The position numbers and the translations under genes were made by a program. A stretch of 64,000 nt of DNA from Prorocentrum cordatum (taxonomy: Eukaryota; Sar; Dinophyceae; Prorocentrales; Prorocentraceae). The notes under the pieces are model-generated. The model was not told the DNA's origin. It saw nothing but the letters and a program-made list of their open reading frames with translations, and made no database searches. This document shows, in pieces, positions 46,001-59,100 of the stretch. The DNA lies in the NCBI GenBank assembly GCA_963575745.1, contig CAUYUJ010004736.1, positions 227,001-291,000 on the forward strand, in the 5' to 3' direction. The first letter of the stretch is position 1; every line of letters begins with the position of its first letter.

Positions 46001-49000
46001 TTGGAAGTAGCCATTGTGGGAGCTCGGGTACACCCCCCCCCGTGGAGTTGATAAAACCGTGTGTGCGTACCACCTCGTTTTGCTGCGTTGCATCGCCATC
46101 ACCCGCATCATCATCCTTGTAATCAATTTGTAATCCGCCACAAAAGACATGCATTTCAAATCCGCCACAAAAGGAATCAATTTGAAACCCGCCACAAACA
46201 CAATTGATTTGTAATTCGCCACAAAAGGGATCTATGTGTAATCCGACACAAAAGGAATCACTGTATATTTTGCCACAAAAGGAATCAATTCGTAATCCGC
46301 CACAAAAGAAAACCTTCTGTAGGGAGGGGGTGTAAATGGTGGGTCGATCGCTACTAGGATTCTATGAGAGGTGGATCCATCTCATATAGGATTCCATTAC
46401 AGGTGAATCCATGTCTAATCGGATCCCATTATAGGTGGACCCATCTCTAATAATATTCAATTAGAGGTGGATCCATCTGTAATAGGATTTTGTTAGAGGT
46501 GAATCCATGTGTAGCAGGATTCTATTAAATGGTGGACCATCAATGTTAGGATTCCAGTTGGAGCGGATCGATCTGTAATAGACTTTCAGTTGCGATGGGC
46601 CCATCTCTCATAGGATTCCATCAATTGTGGATCCAGCTGTAGTCGGATTCCATTAGAGATGGATCCATCTGTACCAGGATTCTAGTAGATGTGGATCCAT
46701 CTGTAATAGGATTTCATCAGAGGTGGACCCATCTGTATCAGGATTCTGGTAGGATTGAATTGGGGGTGGGCCCGTTTGTATTACGATCCTATTAGAGGTA
46801 GATCCATATGTAATAGTATTCTATTAGAGGTGAACTCATGTCATGTAGGACCCCATCAGAGGTAGGTGGACCCATCCCTAATAGGATTCTCTCAGAGGTG
46901 GACCCATATGTAATAGGATTATATTAGAGGTGGGTCCATCTGTCATAGGGTTCTGTTAGAGATGGATCCATCCGCGCTAGGATTCCATTAGATCCATCTC
47001 TAATCAGATATTACTAGAGGCGGGCCCATCCTTAATAGGACCCCATTCGAGGTGGATCCATTTGTCACAGGATTCTGTTAGAGGTGGACCAATCTCTAAT
47101 AGCATGCCATTGGGGGTGGACGCATCTTATTAGGATTCTATTAGAGGTGGATCCATATGTAATTGGAGTCCATTAGAGGTGTATCCATGTCTAATTTGAT
47201 GTTATCAGAGGTGGGTCCATCGCTAATAGAATTATATTCGAGGTGGACGCATATGTAATGGGGTTCTATCAGACGTGGGCTCATTTGTAAAAAAGGATTC
47301 TACTAAAGGTGGATTCATCCGTACCAGGATTCCATTCGAGGTGGATCCATCTCTGATGTGATGCCATTCGTTGTGGACCCATCTCTAATGGGATTCTATC
47401 AGAGGCGGATCCATATGTCATAAGATTATATTTAAGGTGGTTCCATCTGTAGTGGGATCTTATCAGGGGTGGATCCATTCCTAATCGGATTCTATGGAAG
47501 GTGGATCCATATGTAATAGGATTCTCTCGGACATGGATCCATCTGTTGTACGATTATATGGGAGGTGGGTGTCTTTTGTGATGACGATGATGCTGATGAT
47601 GACGAGCATGTGTTTCATCAGGCTGCTGACGATGATGATGATGACGAGCATGTGTTTCAAGATGTTGCTGATGATGATGGTGATGACGAGCATGTGTTTC
47701 AATGCGCTGCTGATGACGATGGTGATGACGAGCATGTGTTTCAAGATGCTGCTGATGACGATGGTGTTGACGAGCATGTGTTTCAAGATGTTGCTGATGA
47801 CGATGGTGCTGACCAGCATGTGTTTCAAGATGCTGCTGATGACGATGATGATGATGATGATGATGACGAGTATGTGTCTCAAGATGCTGCCCATGACGAT
47901 GGTAACGACGAGCATGTGTTTCAAGATGCTGCTGATGACGATCATGATGATGAGTATGTGTTTCAAGATTCTGCTGATGACGATGGTGATGACGAGCATG
48001 CGTTTCAAGATGTTGCTGATGATGATGGTGATGACGAGATGCGTTGGGAACAATGCGTTGTCTTAATGAGTTCCACAGAGCATAATCGAATGGGAAGCAC
48101 AGCCCACCAGACTAAATTTATCCTCTCTTTACCCTTCTTCCTCCTCCTCCTCCTCCTCCGCCTCCACCGCCGTCTCTTCCTCCTCACCCCTCTTACTTCC
48201 AGTGGGTGAGCGCCGAAGCGCGTTCCAGAGAGATTAATAAGCCTTAATATCTCGATTCTCCGGCCTCCGGAGGCCCGAAACAAAAAATATTAGCGGATTA
48301 CAAATTGATTTCTTTTGTTGTTGAATTACAAAAGGGAATCCTTTGGTGGTGAACTACACATTGTTTTATTTTGTGGCAGATTACAAAAGGATTCCTTTTG
48401 TGGAGAATTACAAAAGGATTTCTTTTGTGGAGGATCACATGATGATTCTTTTTTGTGGCGGATTACAAAAGGATTCCTTTTGTGGAGGATTACAAAAGGA
48501 TTCCTTTTGTGGAGGATTACAAAGGGATTCCCCTTGATGGAGGAATACAATGGGATTCCTTTTGTGGAGGATTACAATTGATTTCCTTTGAGGGCTCTCC
48601 TGGAAGTGAACCAGGGGACAAAAGAAAAACAAAAAAAAAAATTGAAAATTATAAAATTGCAGGTTTTCAATGAATTTCCAATGTTTTGAAGCAAAAACAT
48701 AAAAAAACACAGTATTTCCAAGGTTTTGAAGCCCAAACCATATGAAAACACAGCATTTTTGTATTCGGATTGTGAAAATGCTGTGTTTTTTATATGTTTT
48801 TGCTTCAAAACATTGGAAAATCATTGAAAACTTGCAATTTTCAAATTTTCAATGATTTTCTGATTTTTTTTTTTTTTTTCTTTTGTCCCCTGGTTCACTT
48901 CCAGGAGAGCCCTCAAAGGAAATCAATTTGTAATCCTCCACAAAAGGAATCCCTTTGTATTCCTCCACCAAAGGGAATCCCTTTGTAATCCTCCACAAAA

Positions 49001-49845
49001 GGAATCCTTTTGTAATCCTCCACAAAAGGAATCCTTTTGTAATCCGCCACAAAAGGAAACAATTTGCAATTCACCATGAACAGAATTCCCTTTTAATTCC
49101 CCACAAAAGAACTCAATTTAAAATGTGCTACAACAGGAATCGTTCTGCATTCCACTACTTTGAGCAATCCCTTTAAAGATGACGAAAAGCATAATCAACA
49201 GGAAAGCAAGCACATCAGAAGTAATAGACCAAAAACCGAGGTGGTACACACACACACGGTTTTATCAACCTTACCACCACCCCCCATCCCCGACAGAGCC
49301 GTTCTGCGCCGGGAGGGGGTTCCAGATGGATTTTCACACTGGAGCGCTTCCGGGGTGAAAATCCATCTGGGACCTCCCGACGCTGCGCGGCAGAGCCCAG
49401 CCGCGAAAAACAGCTCCCCAATAAGAGATCTCACATTTGGAAAATTGCCATTTTGGGAGCTCGGGCACGCCCCCCCCCATCCCCGACAGAGCCGTTTTGC
49501 GTCGGGAGGGGGTCCCAGATGGATTTTCACCCTGGAACGGTTCCGGGGTGAAAATCCATCTGGAACCTCCCGACGCTGCGCGGGAGGGCCCAGCCGCGAA
49601 AAACAAGCTCCCCAATAAGAGATTTCATTTGGAAATAGCCATGTGGGGAGCTCGGGTACACCACCCCCCATCCCCGACAGAGCCGTTCTGCGTCGGGAGA
49701 GGGTCCCAGATGGATTTTCACCCTGGAACGGTTCCGGGGTGAAAATCCATCTGGGGCCTTTCTATGATGATGATGATGTTGATGATGATGATGATGCGGA
49801 TGCGGATGCGGATGCGGATGCGGATGCGGATGCGGACGCGGATGC

Positions 49846-49879
<34 letters not shown>

Positions 49880-50307
49880 ATTGATGTTGATGCGGATTCT
49901 GATGCTGATGCTGATGATGATAAATATGATGATGATGGTGATGGTGATGATGATGGTGATTATGATGCTGATGATTATGATGATGAGGAGGAGGAGGAAG
50001 AGGATACTTAGGATGATGATGATAACGATGACGATGGTGATGCCGCTGCCGATGACGATGATGATAGTGTTGCTGATGATGACGATGCGAAGAAGATGGT
50101 GTCTTTGGAGTACCCTAACCCTGGAGTCCCTCCACCTGGGAAGAGATTAACCTCCAGCATGCGACGCGCGGGGCATCGTCTTGTTCGTCCTCCCTCCTCC
50201 TCCCCCTCCTCTAGAGCCCCCCCACACCCTCCTACTAGACTACTACTACTCACTTACTTACTACTACTACTACTACTACTATACTACTACTACGATACTA
50301 TTAACTA

Positions 50308-50340
<33 letters not shown>

Positions 50341-50919
50341 CTCCTACTACTACTACTACTAATAACTGTACTATACTGCTACAACGGCTTACTACTCTAA
50401 TACTATCACTACTATAACTACTAATACTAACTACTACTACTACTACTACTACTACTATGACTTACATACTACTACTTTTCTACTAACTACGACTACTTAC
50501 TACTACTACTACTACTACTACTACTATACTATAAAATACACTGCTACTACTGTTATTACGATATACTATACTTATAATTACTACTACTTGCTACTACCAC
50601 TACTATTTTACTATACTACTACTACTACTACTAACTACTACTTACTACTGATCCACTACTACTACTACTCCTATTATTACTACTACTACTACCATTATTA
50701 CTAATACCTCACTACTAGTACGCTTACTACCGACTACTAGTTACCTACTCACTCCACTACTCACTACTACTACGACTAACTACTACTTACACCAATACTA
50801 CTACTACTACTACTACTATTCACTACTTACTACTACTACTACTACTTACTACTTCCTATTTACTACAACTACCAGTACTACTACTACTTACTACTACTAC
50901 TACTACTACTACTACTACG

Positions 50920-50956
<37 letters not shown>

Positions 50957-51099
50957 ACTACTACTACTACTAAGACTATCACTACTAATACTTGAAACTA
51001 TACTACTTTACTACTTACTACTACTCTAATAACAATAATACTTACTACTTACTACTAATCTACTACTGCTGCTACTACGACTCCTACTTTTAACTAATT

Positions 51100-51132
<33 letters not shown>

Positions 51133-51207
51133 CTGTACAATTTTTATTACAATTACTACGACTACGACTGCTACTACTGCTACTACTAGTACTACTACTA
51201 CTACTAG

Positions 51208-51241
<34 letters not shown>

Positions 51242-51508
51242 GCTACGGCTACAACTAGTACTACTCACTACTACTTACTACTTTAGTACGTACTATATAC
51301 TACTACTACTAACTTACTACCTACTACTGACTTACTACGACTACTACTCACGACTACCCACTACTTACTAACTACTACTACTAATACTACTACTACTATA
51401 CTACTACTATTACTCTACTACTAGCTGCTGCTGCTGCTGCTGCTACTACTACTACTACTTACTACTACTACTGCTACTGCTAATATACTACGACTACGGA
51501 CTACGACT

Positions 51509-51545
<37 letters not shown>

Positions 51546-51664
51546 ACTACTACTTATACTTACTATACTAATACTAATACTGCTTACCGCTAATTTACTA
51601 CTACTTACTACTACTACTACTACTATTACTAATACTAATAATACTACTACTACTACTACTACTG

Positions 51665-51700
<36 letters not shown>

Positions 51701-51702
51701 AT

Positions 51703-51768
<66 letters not shown>

Positions 51769-51952
51769 TACTACTTCTACTACTACTACTACTACTAATA
51801 ATAATAATAATATTACTCTTACCACGACTACTACTAGTACTACTATTATTTCTTCTTCTTCTCATTACTACCACCACAACTACTACTACTAGTACTACTA
51901 CTACTATTACTACTACTTCTCCTATTATTACTACTATTACTACTACTACTAG

Positions 51953-52008
<56 letters not shown>

Positions 52009-52047
52009 TCACTACTGCTACTGCTACTGCTACTGCTACTACTACTG

Positions 52048-52079
<32 letters not shown>

Positions 52080-52081
52080 GT

Positions 52082-52126
<45 letters not shown>

Positions 52127-52161
52127 AACTACTAGTACTACTACTACTACTACTACTACTA

Positions 52162-52250
<89 letters not shown>

Positions 52251-55200
52251 GCTAGTATTATTACTAGTACCAGTACTAGTACTACTAGTATTACTAGTAC
52301 TACTACTACAAACAAACTCCAACCACAGCGGACCCTCAGCAACCGACCGCGTAACAAATTCGAGCCACAGCGTACATGCAACCGATAGCGCCGTATTGCG
52401 CTGGGAGGAGTTTCCAGATGGAGTTCCACCCTGATACCTCGTGCGACACTGGGCGGGGGAGGGCCCAGCCGCGAGAAAAACAAGCTCCCCAATAAGAGAT
52501 TTCTTTGGAGATGGCCATTTTGGGGTTCGAGTGGCCCTTCGAAAGAGAACTGCTCTGCGTTGGGAGAGGGTTCCAGATGGATTTTCACCCTGGAACGGTT
52601 CTGGTGTGAAAATCCATCTGGGACCTCCCGATGCTGCGCGGGGGAGGGCCCAGCCGCGAAAAACAAGCCTCCCAATGAGAGATTTCAGGGGGCTAGATGG
52701 ATTCTCGCACTGGAACGGTTCCGGGGTGAAAATCCATTTGAGACCTCCCGACGCTGCGCGGGAGGGCCCAGCCGCGAAAAACAAGCCCACCAATAAGAGA
52801 TCTCATTTGGTAAATTGCCATTTTGGGAGCCCGGATCCCCCCCCCCTTCCCCGACAGAGCCGTTTTGCGGTGGGCGAGGGTTCCAGATGGATTTTCACCC
52901 TGGAACGGTTCCGGGGTGAAAATCCATCTGGGACCTCCCGACGCTGCGCGAGATGGCCCAGCCGCGAAAAACAAGCCCCCAAATAAGAGATTTCATTTGG
53001 AAACTTGCCATTTTGGGAGCTCGGGTTCACTCCCCCCCCATCCCCGACAGAGCCGTTTCGCGTCGGGAGAGGGTCCCAGATGGATTTTCACCCTGGAACG
53101 GTTCTGAAGTGAAAATCCATCTGGGACCTCCCGACGCTGCGCGATAGGGCCCAGCCGCGAAAAACAAGCCCCCCAATGAGAGATTTCATTTGGAAAATTA
53201 TAATTTGGGGAGCTCGGGTACCACCCCCCCATCCCCGACAGAGCCGTTTTGCGTCGGGAGAGGGTCCAGATGGATTTTCACCCTGGAGCGGTTCCGGGGT
53301 GAAAATCCATTTGGGACCTGCAGACGCTGCGCGGCAGATCGCAGCCGCGAAAAACAAGCTCCCCAATAAGAGATTTCATTTGGAAAATGCAAATTTTGGG
53401 AGCTCGGGTACCCCCCCGACAGAGCCGTTCTGCGTCGGGAGAGGGTCTCAGATGGATTTTCACCCTGGAACGGTTCCGGGGTGAAAATCCATCTGGAACC
53501 TCCCGACGCTGCGCGGCAGAGCCCAGCCGCGAAAAACAAGCCCCCCAATAAGAGATTTCATTTTGAAAATTGCCATTTTGGGAGCGCGGGTACACCCCCG
53601 TCCCCATCCCCGACAGAGCCGCTTTGCGTCGGGAGAGGGTCCCAGATGGATTTTCACCCTGGAACGGTTCCGGAGTGAAAATCCATCTGGGACCTCCCGA
53701 CGCTGCGCGGGAGGGCCCAGCCGCGAAAAACAAGCCCCCCCAAAAAGAGATTCCATTTGGAAAATGGCAATTTTGGGAGCTCGGGTGCACTTCCCCCCAT
53801 CCCCGAGATGCGCCCGCAAGGCTCCCGAAAGCGCCCAGATGGAAAATCACCCGTTTCAGGTTCCAATTTTCAACCCGGAACCGTTCCAGGGTGATTCTGG
53901 AACCTGAAACGGGTCGATGCCTCATGAAGCTCCCTATGGGGCCACGAAACCCCGTAGCGGGTGCCGGGGGGCAGTGGCACGGATAGAAAGAGGAAGGAGG
54001 GGGAAGGAGGAAGGAGGAGAGGAGAGGAGAGGAGAGGAGAGGAGAGGAGAGGAGAGGAGAGGAGAGGAGAGGAGAGGAGAGGAGAGGAGAGGAGAGGAGA
54101 GGAGGAGACGCGAGGCGCTGTTTCTTCAAAACGCGGACCCGACACCACAAGATGGTTGGGAATGATGGTGATGATGATTATGATGACGACGAAGAAACGC
54201 GGAGGGCAGAGGCAGGGAAGGACAGAGGAAGGGGAGGAGGAAGGAAGGAGTGAGGGAGACACGGGGTGCTGTCTCTTCAAAACGAGGACCCAACACCACA
54301 GGATGGTTGGGAAAAGCAGTCAGGATGAAGAGGTGATCCTGGAAAGGCTCAAACAACAAGGCCCAGGGCCCTCCATGGGCCCCACGACCGCCAACAAGAA
54401 GATTCAGATTTGGTCCGAGTTTGAAATCGAGCATGTCCCACTACAGGATGAATATTCAGGATGAGCATTGAGACAAATAACGGAAACATAATGTTCTGGC
54501 AATTCGTTATGCTATGTTCACAATATTCCAGACATAGTATGGACATAGTTTTCTAGATATTGGCTAGGCGAACGTGCGATGCACCCGGCTGGGAAAACAC
54601 GATGCGCCGCGCGGCGCCACCATTACTTGTTTCGCTGCGCTTGGTGGCGGCAGCCCGCGCTATCGCGGTTTAGCAATGGCGCGCGTCTATGGCGATGTGG
54701 TTTGCGCAACGTGCACAATGAGGGTCGACCGCGCGCTACCATCGTGGACTGGGTGGCTCGTCGCTGCGATTACATTTGCGCGTGGCGTGAACAATTCGAC
54801 GAGTACCTTTTGGGCAGCCGACAGTGGCCCTGCAGATTTGGATCCCTGTTCTTCCATCTTGTTACGCGCGTCCACAAAATCCGCCTGATCAATCTTTGTG
54901 GCCGCTGGCACTCAAGTTCTCGCTGCAAAACCCCAGCCCTCCCCCTCTTTACCCCCTCGCTCCTGCGCGCCATCCTTGTGCATCCTCCCCACCCGATTCC
55001 CGCTCAATCAGGGTGGCGCGCACACACACCAGCTCTTCTCACGTTCGGCCACTGGGCTTCTCTCGGCATTCGCGCGGGGTATACTGCGCGAAGGGCGATC
55101 CTGACCGGACAAGGCGTATCCCCGCTGATGCCATCATCGAATAGATACGAGTGGAGTAGGAGTTGAGATGGAGCACGGTAAGAGTGGACTGGGGGTTGTT

Positions 55201-56148
55201 CGTGAGTCAGGTTGACTGCAGATGGGCACAGGATATGATTAGAGCCGGTTCCGAGTAGGGCAGAATTGGAACCAGCGTGGAAATGTCATATAGAGAACCA
55301 CCAGCTCGAATGTAAAAGAGGAGGCTCACATGTGCCGTAGCAGGGTAGAGCAGATAAGGGTACAACTAGGCGTATGATGGGGCGAAGTACGATTAATGCT
55401 ATTTGTGCACATTTGCATATCGGTTAACGAGCACAGCAAACTTGATTTTTATCCGCTGGATCGGTAAGGTGGCCGCGCGGATCGCGCGAAGCCGAGTATA
55501 GGGCGCATTCAACCACGGCAGAGCAATGTGCCTATTTGCACAGGTGTGCGCGTCTATATACATACACCCACGTGCACAGATCTGCGGGCCTAGTGCGTGC
55601 GTAGTCAAGCAGGACCGGGAGCCTGCGGCGCGCCCCAATCGTCGCCAGCGCCGTCGGGGCATCCAGAGCACAGACAGGCATCGTCGCCGGGGCAGCAGTG
55701 GCACTTCGGATACCCAGGGCGAGTGCCCGACATGCCCCGTGAGTCAACAAAATACTCCAGCGCAGGATGTCGCGCGCTTGCCGACCGCGAAAAATACCCC
55801 ACTGGAGGATTTCAAGCGCAGCGCGCGCGCAACGCACTCCGACAATACATGCCGCATATTTCAAACGTTCACAAAATATTCTCTGCATATTTCCCATATT
55901 CATAGCACGTTCCAAAAATACCCCCGCATATTTCACGCGCTCAAGAAATGCACCAAAAATACCCCAGACGTACCCAAAATTACCCCAAATACATTCCAGC
56001 GCCATTTGCGAAATTCAAAAATACTCCGAAGATGCTCCGGTGCCATCTGCGACGTTTCAAGATACCCCAGAGATGCCCCAGCGCCATCTGCGAAATGTCA
56101 CAGCACTCCAAGAGCAGCCCAGTGTTATTTGCGAATGTTTGAAAGATT

Positions 56149-56179
<31 letters not shown>

Positions 56180-59100
56180 CTCCAGTGCAAATCGCGGATT
56201 TTGAGAATTCTCCAAAGATGCCCCCCTGCAAATTGCGAGATTTCAAAGTATTCCAGATATGCCACCGCGGCGTCCTCTAAAATCCCAAAATGCCGCAGGA
56301 GACGCTCGCCAACCATTTTTGCGAGACGCCCAAATAACCCAGGACGCAGCGCGTTACGGTCTTTGACTGTTCCAAGTCTTCCAGAAGATGCCCCCGCGTG
56401 TTTTCCGGAAAGCACTACCTTGAGGTGGGCCCCGTGGCCTTTCCTCGAGAATGCGAACGTCTCGTGGCAGTGCCCCTTCCCCTCCCCCCCTTTCGCGCGA
56501 AATCGCGCCGCTGCGGCATATGATGCAGTGGGCTCGCTAGAATTGCAGATGCCGTGCGTCAGGATTGCCAAACGCGCGACGCGCACTGCTGATGCGGTGC
56601 GCTTTTGAGCTGAACAGCGTGCCGCTACGTTGCCGAACGAATGTCGTTCCGCGCCACAGAAGCTTCGCGGCCTCATTCTGCGTGCCCGATTCCGCCGGGG
56701 GGCTGGCTCTCAACGCGCGCGCGCATCAAACATGTGACGCGTCCTACGCGCGCTACGCTGCTTCCAGACGGAAAAAAAGGCCAAGATTTTGGCATCAATT
56801 TTTGGATCCAGTTTCCCCGCGCACCCGCCCTCGTTTTTATTGACAAGCATTTGCAAAGAGGGACGGGGGGTAGGAGGACGCGGCGGAGGGGGACCGGTTG
56901 ATCGCTTCATCGGAAGATCGATCGATCGACCGATCGATAAGAGGACGAGTTTGCGGCGTTCCGCCAGAACCCGCGGACCCTTATTCTTATTTTGCGGCGC
57001 CTCTCGTTTGCCATCTGCACGCGTTGCGATCGGCAGTTGCCTTTGGATCATCTACACGTTTGGATTGGTTGTTTTCTGGTTGCTCCCTTCGCGCGCCCTC
57101 AGGGCGCACGCTGCGTCTGTCGTTTGTCCCCGAGGTGAGCCCAGTGGCAACGAACCGCGTGGAGCCAGTTGAGTGCGCAGCACGGTCGGTTCGATCTCGG
57201 GCGAACGCGAAGCCATTGAATATGCATCGAATTTCTCTTGCAGCAACATACATGTGGCCATCCTTTTTACGCGGCGTCGAAAAGGCGCTCCCTTTGTCTG
57301 GCGCGCAGGGCGCTGTGTATTTTGCGCGTTCCGAAACACGCAAGGGGAAATCGCGAAAACAAAGCAATACTCCAGCAGGGACCGCGGTTTTTCCGACGCA
57401 TTTGAAGAGCAGCCCCCAAGTATGTTTAAACGTATTTTTGCAATCAACGGAAGAAAGATGCCTTGATTTTTAATGTCAAACATCGCCTGTCGGAGGACAT
57501 GCCCGACATAATCCTAGCTGGAGCGGATCAAAAACTCGGTTTGGGATCCGTTCCCCTCTGGGCCCGGCTCCTTCTTGCCAGTGTGAGCGACAGAAGACAA
57601 AGGGTCGTCGGCACGGACATTGGCGCGCAAGTTGCCCGCGCAAGGTCGCGCGTGGGCCCTCGTTTCCGTTGTGGCGTGCCGCGCTGGCGGCCCGCGTAGG
57701 CCACCGCGTAAGGTCGCCCGCTATGTCTTCTCGCGTACGACACGTTTCCTGTCGTCGCCCAGGTGACGCTCAGGCTGTTCTGGGCGCTGAACACAGTGGG
57801 TGACGCCGCCCTCCGCGAGGTGCTGCACGGCCGGACGCTGCTCTCGCGCTTCGTCTTCGCCATCTGCTTGTTCCCCGGCTGTTGGTGCGCGTGCCACTAC
57901 AAGGGCGCCATTCGAAGAAGAAAAGACAGATTGAACCGAACTGCTCGGAGCTCCGCGCCTATATCTTGGACTGCGTGGAGCCCCGCTGCTTGGATGACCG
58001 CGGTTGTTACTAAAGGGAGAGCGGATCAGAAGTGGATGTGAAGGTGGCTTATAGTTGCCCTAACCTCGCTGATAAGAAGTCCCCGAAATTCGTTCAAGGG
58101 TTTGGTAGCTTTCGTACGTGGGCTCCGCCCGCTTACCCCAGATTTCTGCCCCCCGTGGGCCGCTTAGGGCCCTCGCAGCCCATTCATAAACTAGAAAGAA
58201 ATTAGCGAACACCCATGCCGCGTTCTGCCAATGCCCCACCCAATGAACAATCAATGCCCCCCCCCAAATGATCAATGTTGGCGGTGGGTGGAAGGAGCTG
58301 CACTTCGACCGCAGTCTTCCCCGCGCGTGCCAACTTTGATTTTGGGGGGGCAGGGAGGGTCCACGAATTCTTTCCCTTTCCCGTAGGTTAGGCCAGATGT
58401 AACTTACAGTTACATCCTCTTAGATCCCCCCATCCCCTTAGCACCCCTCGCGGTCATCCAGGTGGCGCAGCCCCATAGCGCCCCTGGCGCGCTCCGCGCG
58501 CAAGCGACGGGGGCGCAGCGCCGATCCCAGAAATCCGCACGGACCCTCGCGAGCTTACCTATGCTATACCGTTCTTTCTTCTTCGAGCCATCCTGATGGA
58601 CCTGCCCGTGCACCCGGATCCCGCCCAGGCCCGCGGCGGCGTTTCCAGGCTCGTGCCGCGGCTGCAGGCGGCGGCAACGCTTGTGCGAAACGCGCGGCGG
58701 CTACCGCCAGCGTTCTGGTTGGCCACCGGCGTCTCAGGGTGCGTGATGCTGCAGGTGGCGAAGGATCCGAGGCGGCTGGTTTTTAGCCATGACCACCGCC
58801 TGGGGGGTCGATCCTCAGATCTGTGCGGGCATGCGGAACCCCCTTGCAAGCTGTGCCAGGCCAGTTATAATCTACCGTCACATCCACTCAGAGCTCCCCT
58901 TGTCCCCTTAGCAACCACCGCGGCCATCCAAGAGACCCCCCCGAGTCGTGAACAAAAGTACGACGGACCCCGACATCCTGGCGTCGCAATTTCATCGCCC
59001 CCGGCGTGTTCACCCTCGGGCCCCGGGACCATCACAGATCGATCCAGTTCAACATGTGCAATAGAAGGATGGTGCTGTCGCAGTGTTTCGCGAATCTGTT

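Larger units (their letters stand above)
46047..49269. mobile_element. 3.2-kb insertion with 35-38-bp terminal inverted repeats
   Basis: The left end GTTGATAAAACCGTGTGTG...ACCACCTCG is the complement of the right end at 49232-49269, differing by a GT dinucleotide and one base. Both ends abut the C-tract of a satellite unit, so the element split a unit between arrays A and B. No transposase frame was seen, so it would be non-autonomous. No clear target duplication. Confidence 0.75.
38874..57762 (+). other. Putative 18.9-kb gene 3 intron
   Basis: GT...CCCAG boundaries. Contents: homopolymer tracts, telomere-like and 80-bp repeats, the 190-bp satellite domain, (TAC)n, and a minus-strand exon-like frame at 54.7 kb. 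It is an intron only if the flanking exons belong to one gene. Confidence 0.45.

Noticed and set aside
42593-46051. Long open frames (up to about 310 codons) on both strands across the satellite
   Set aside because: The unit is stop-poor and its 190-bp period shifts frame each unit, so all six frames are partly open. The peptides are the same DNA read in rotating frames.
51698-52675. 325-codon Val/Ser-rich frame
   Set aside because: Translation of (TAC)n with slips, joined to satellite sequence.
42780-53800. GCCATTTTGG in satellite units, resembling part of the dinoflagellate spliced leader
   Set aside because: Only about 10 bases agree and the following bases differ (GAGCTC instead of CTCAAG), so no spliced-leader gene or relic is claimed.
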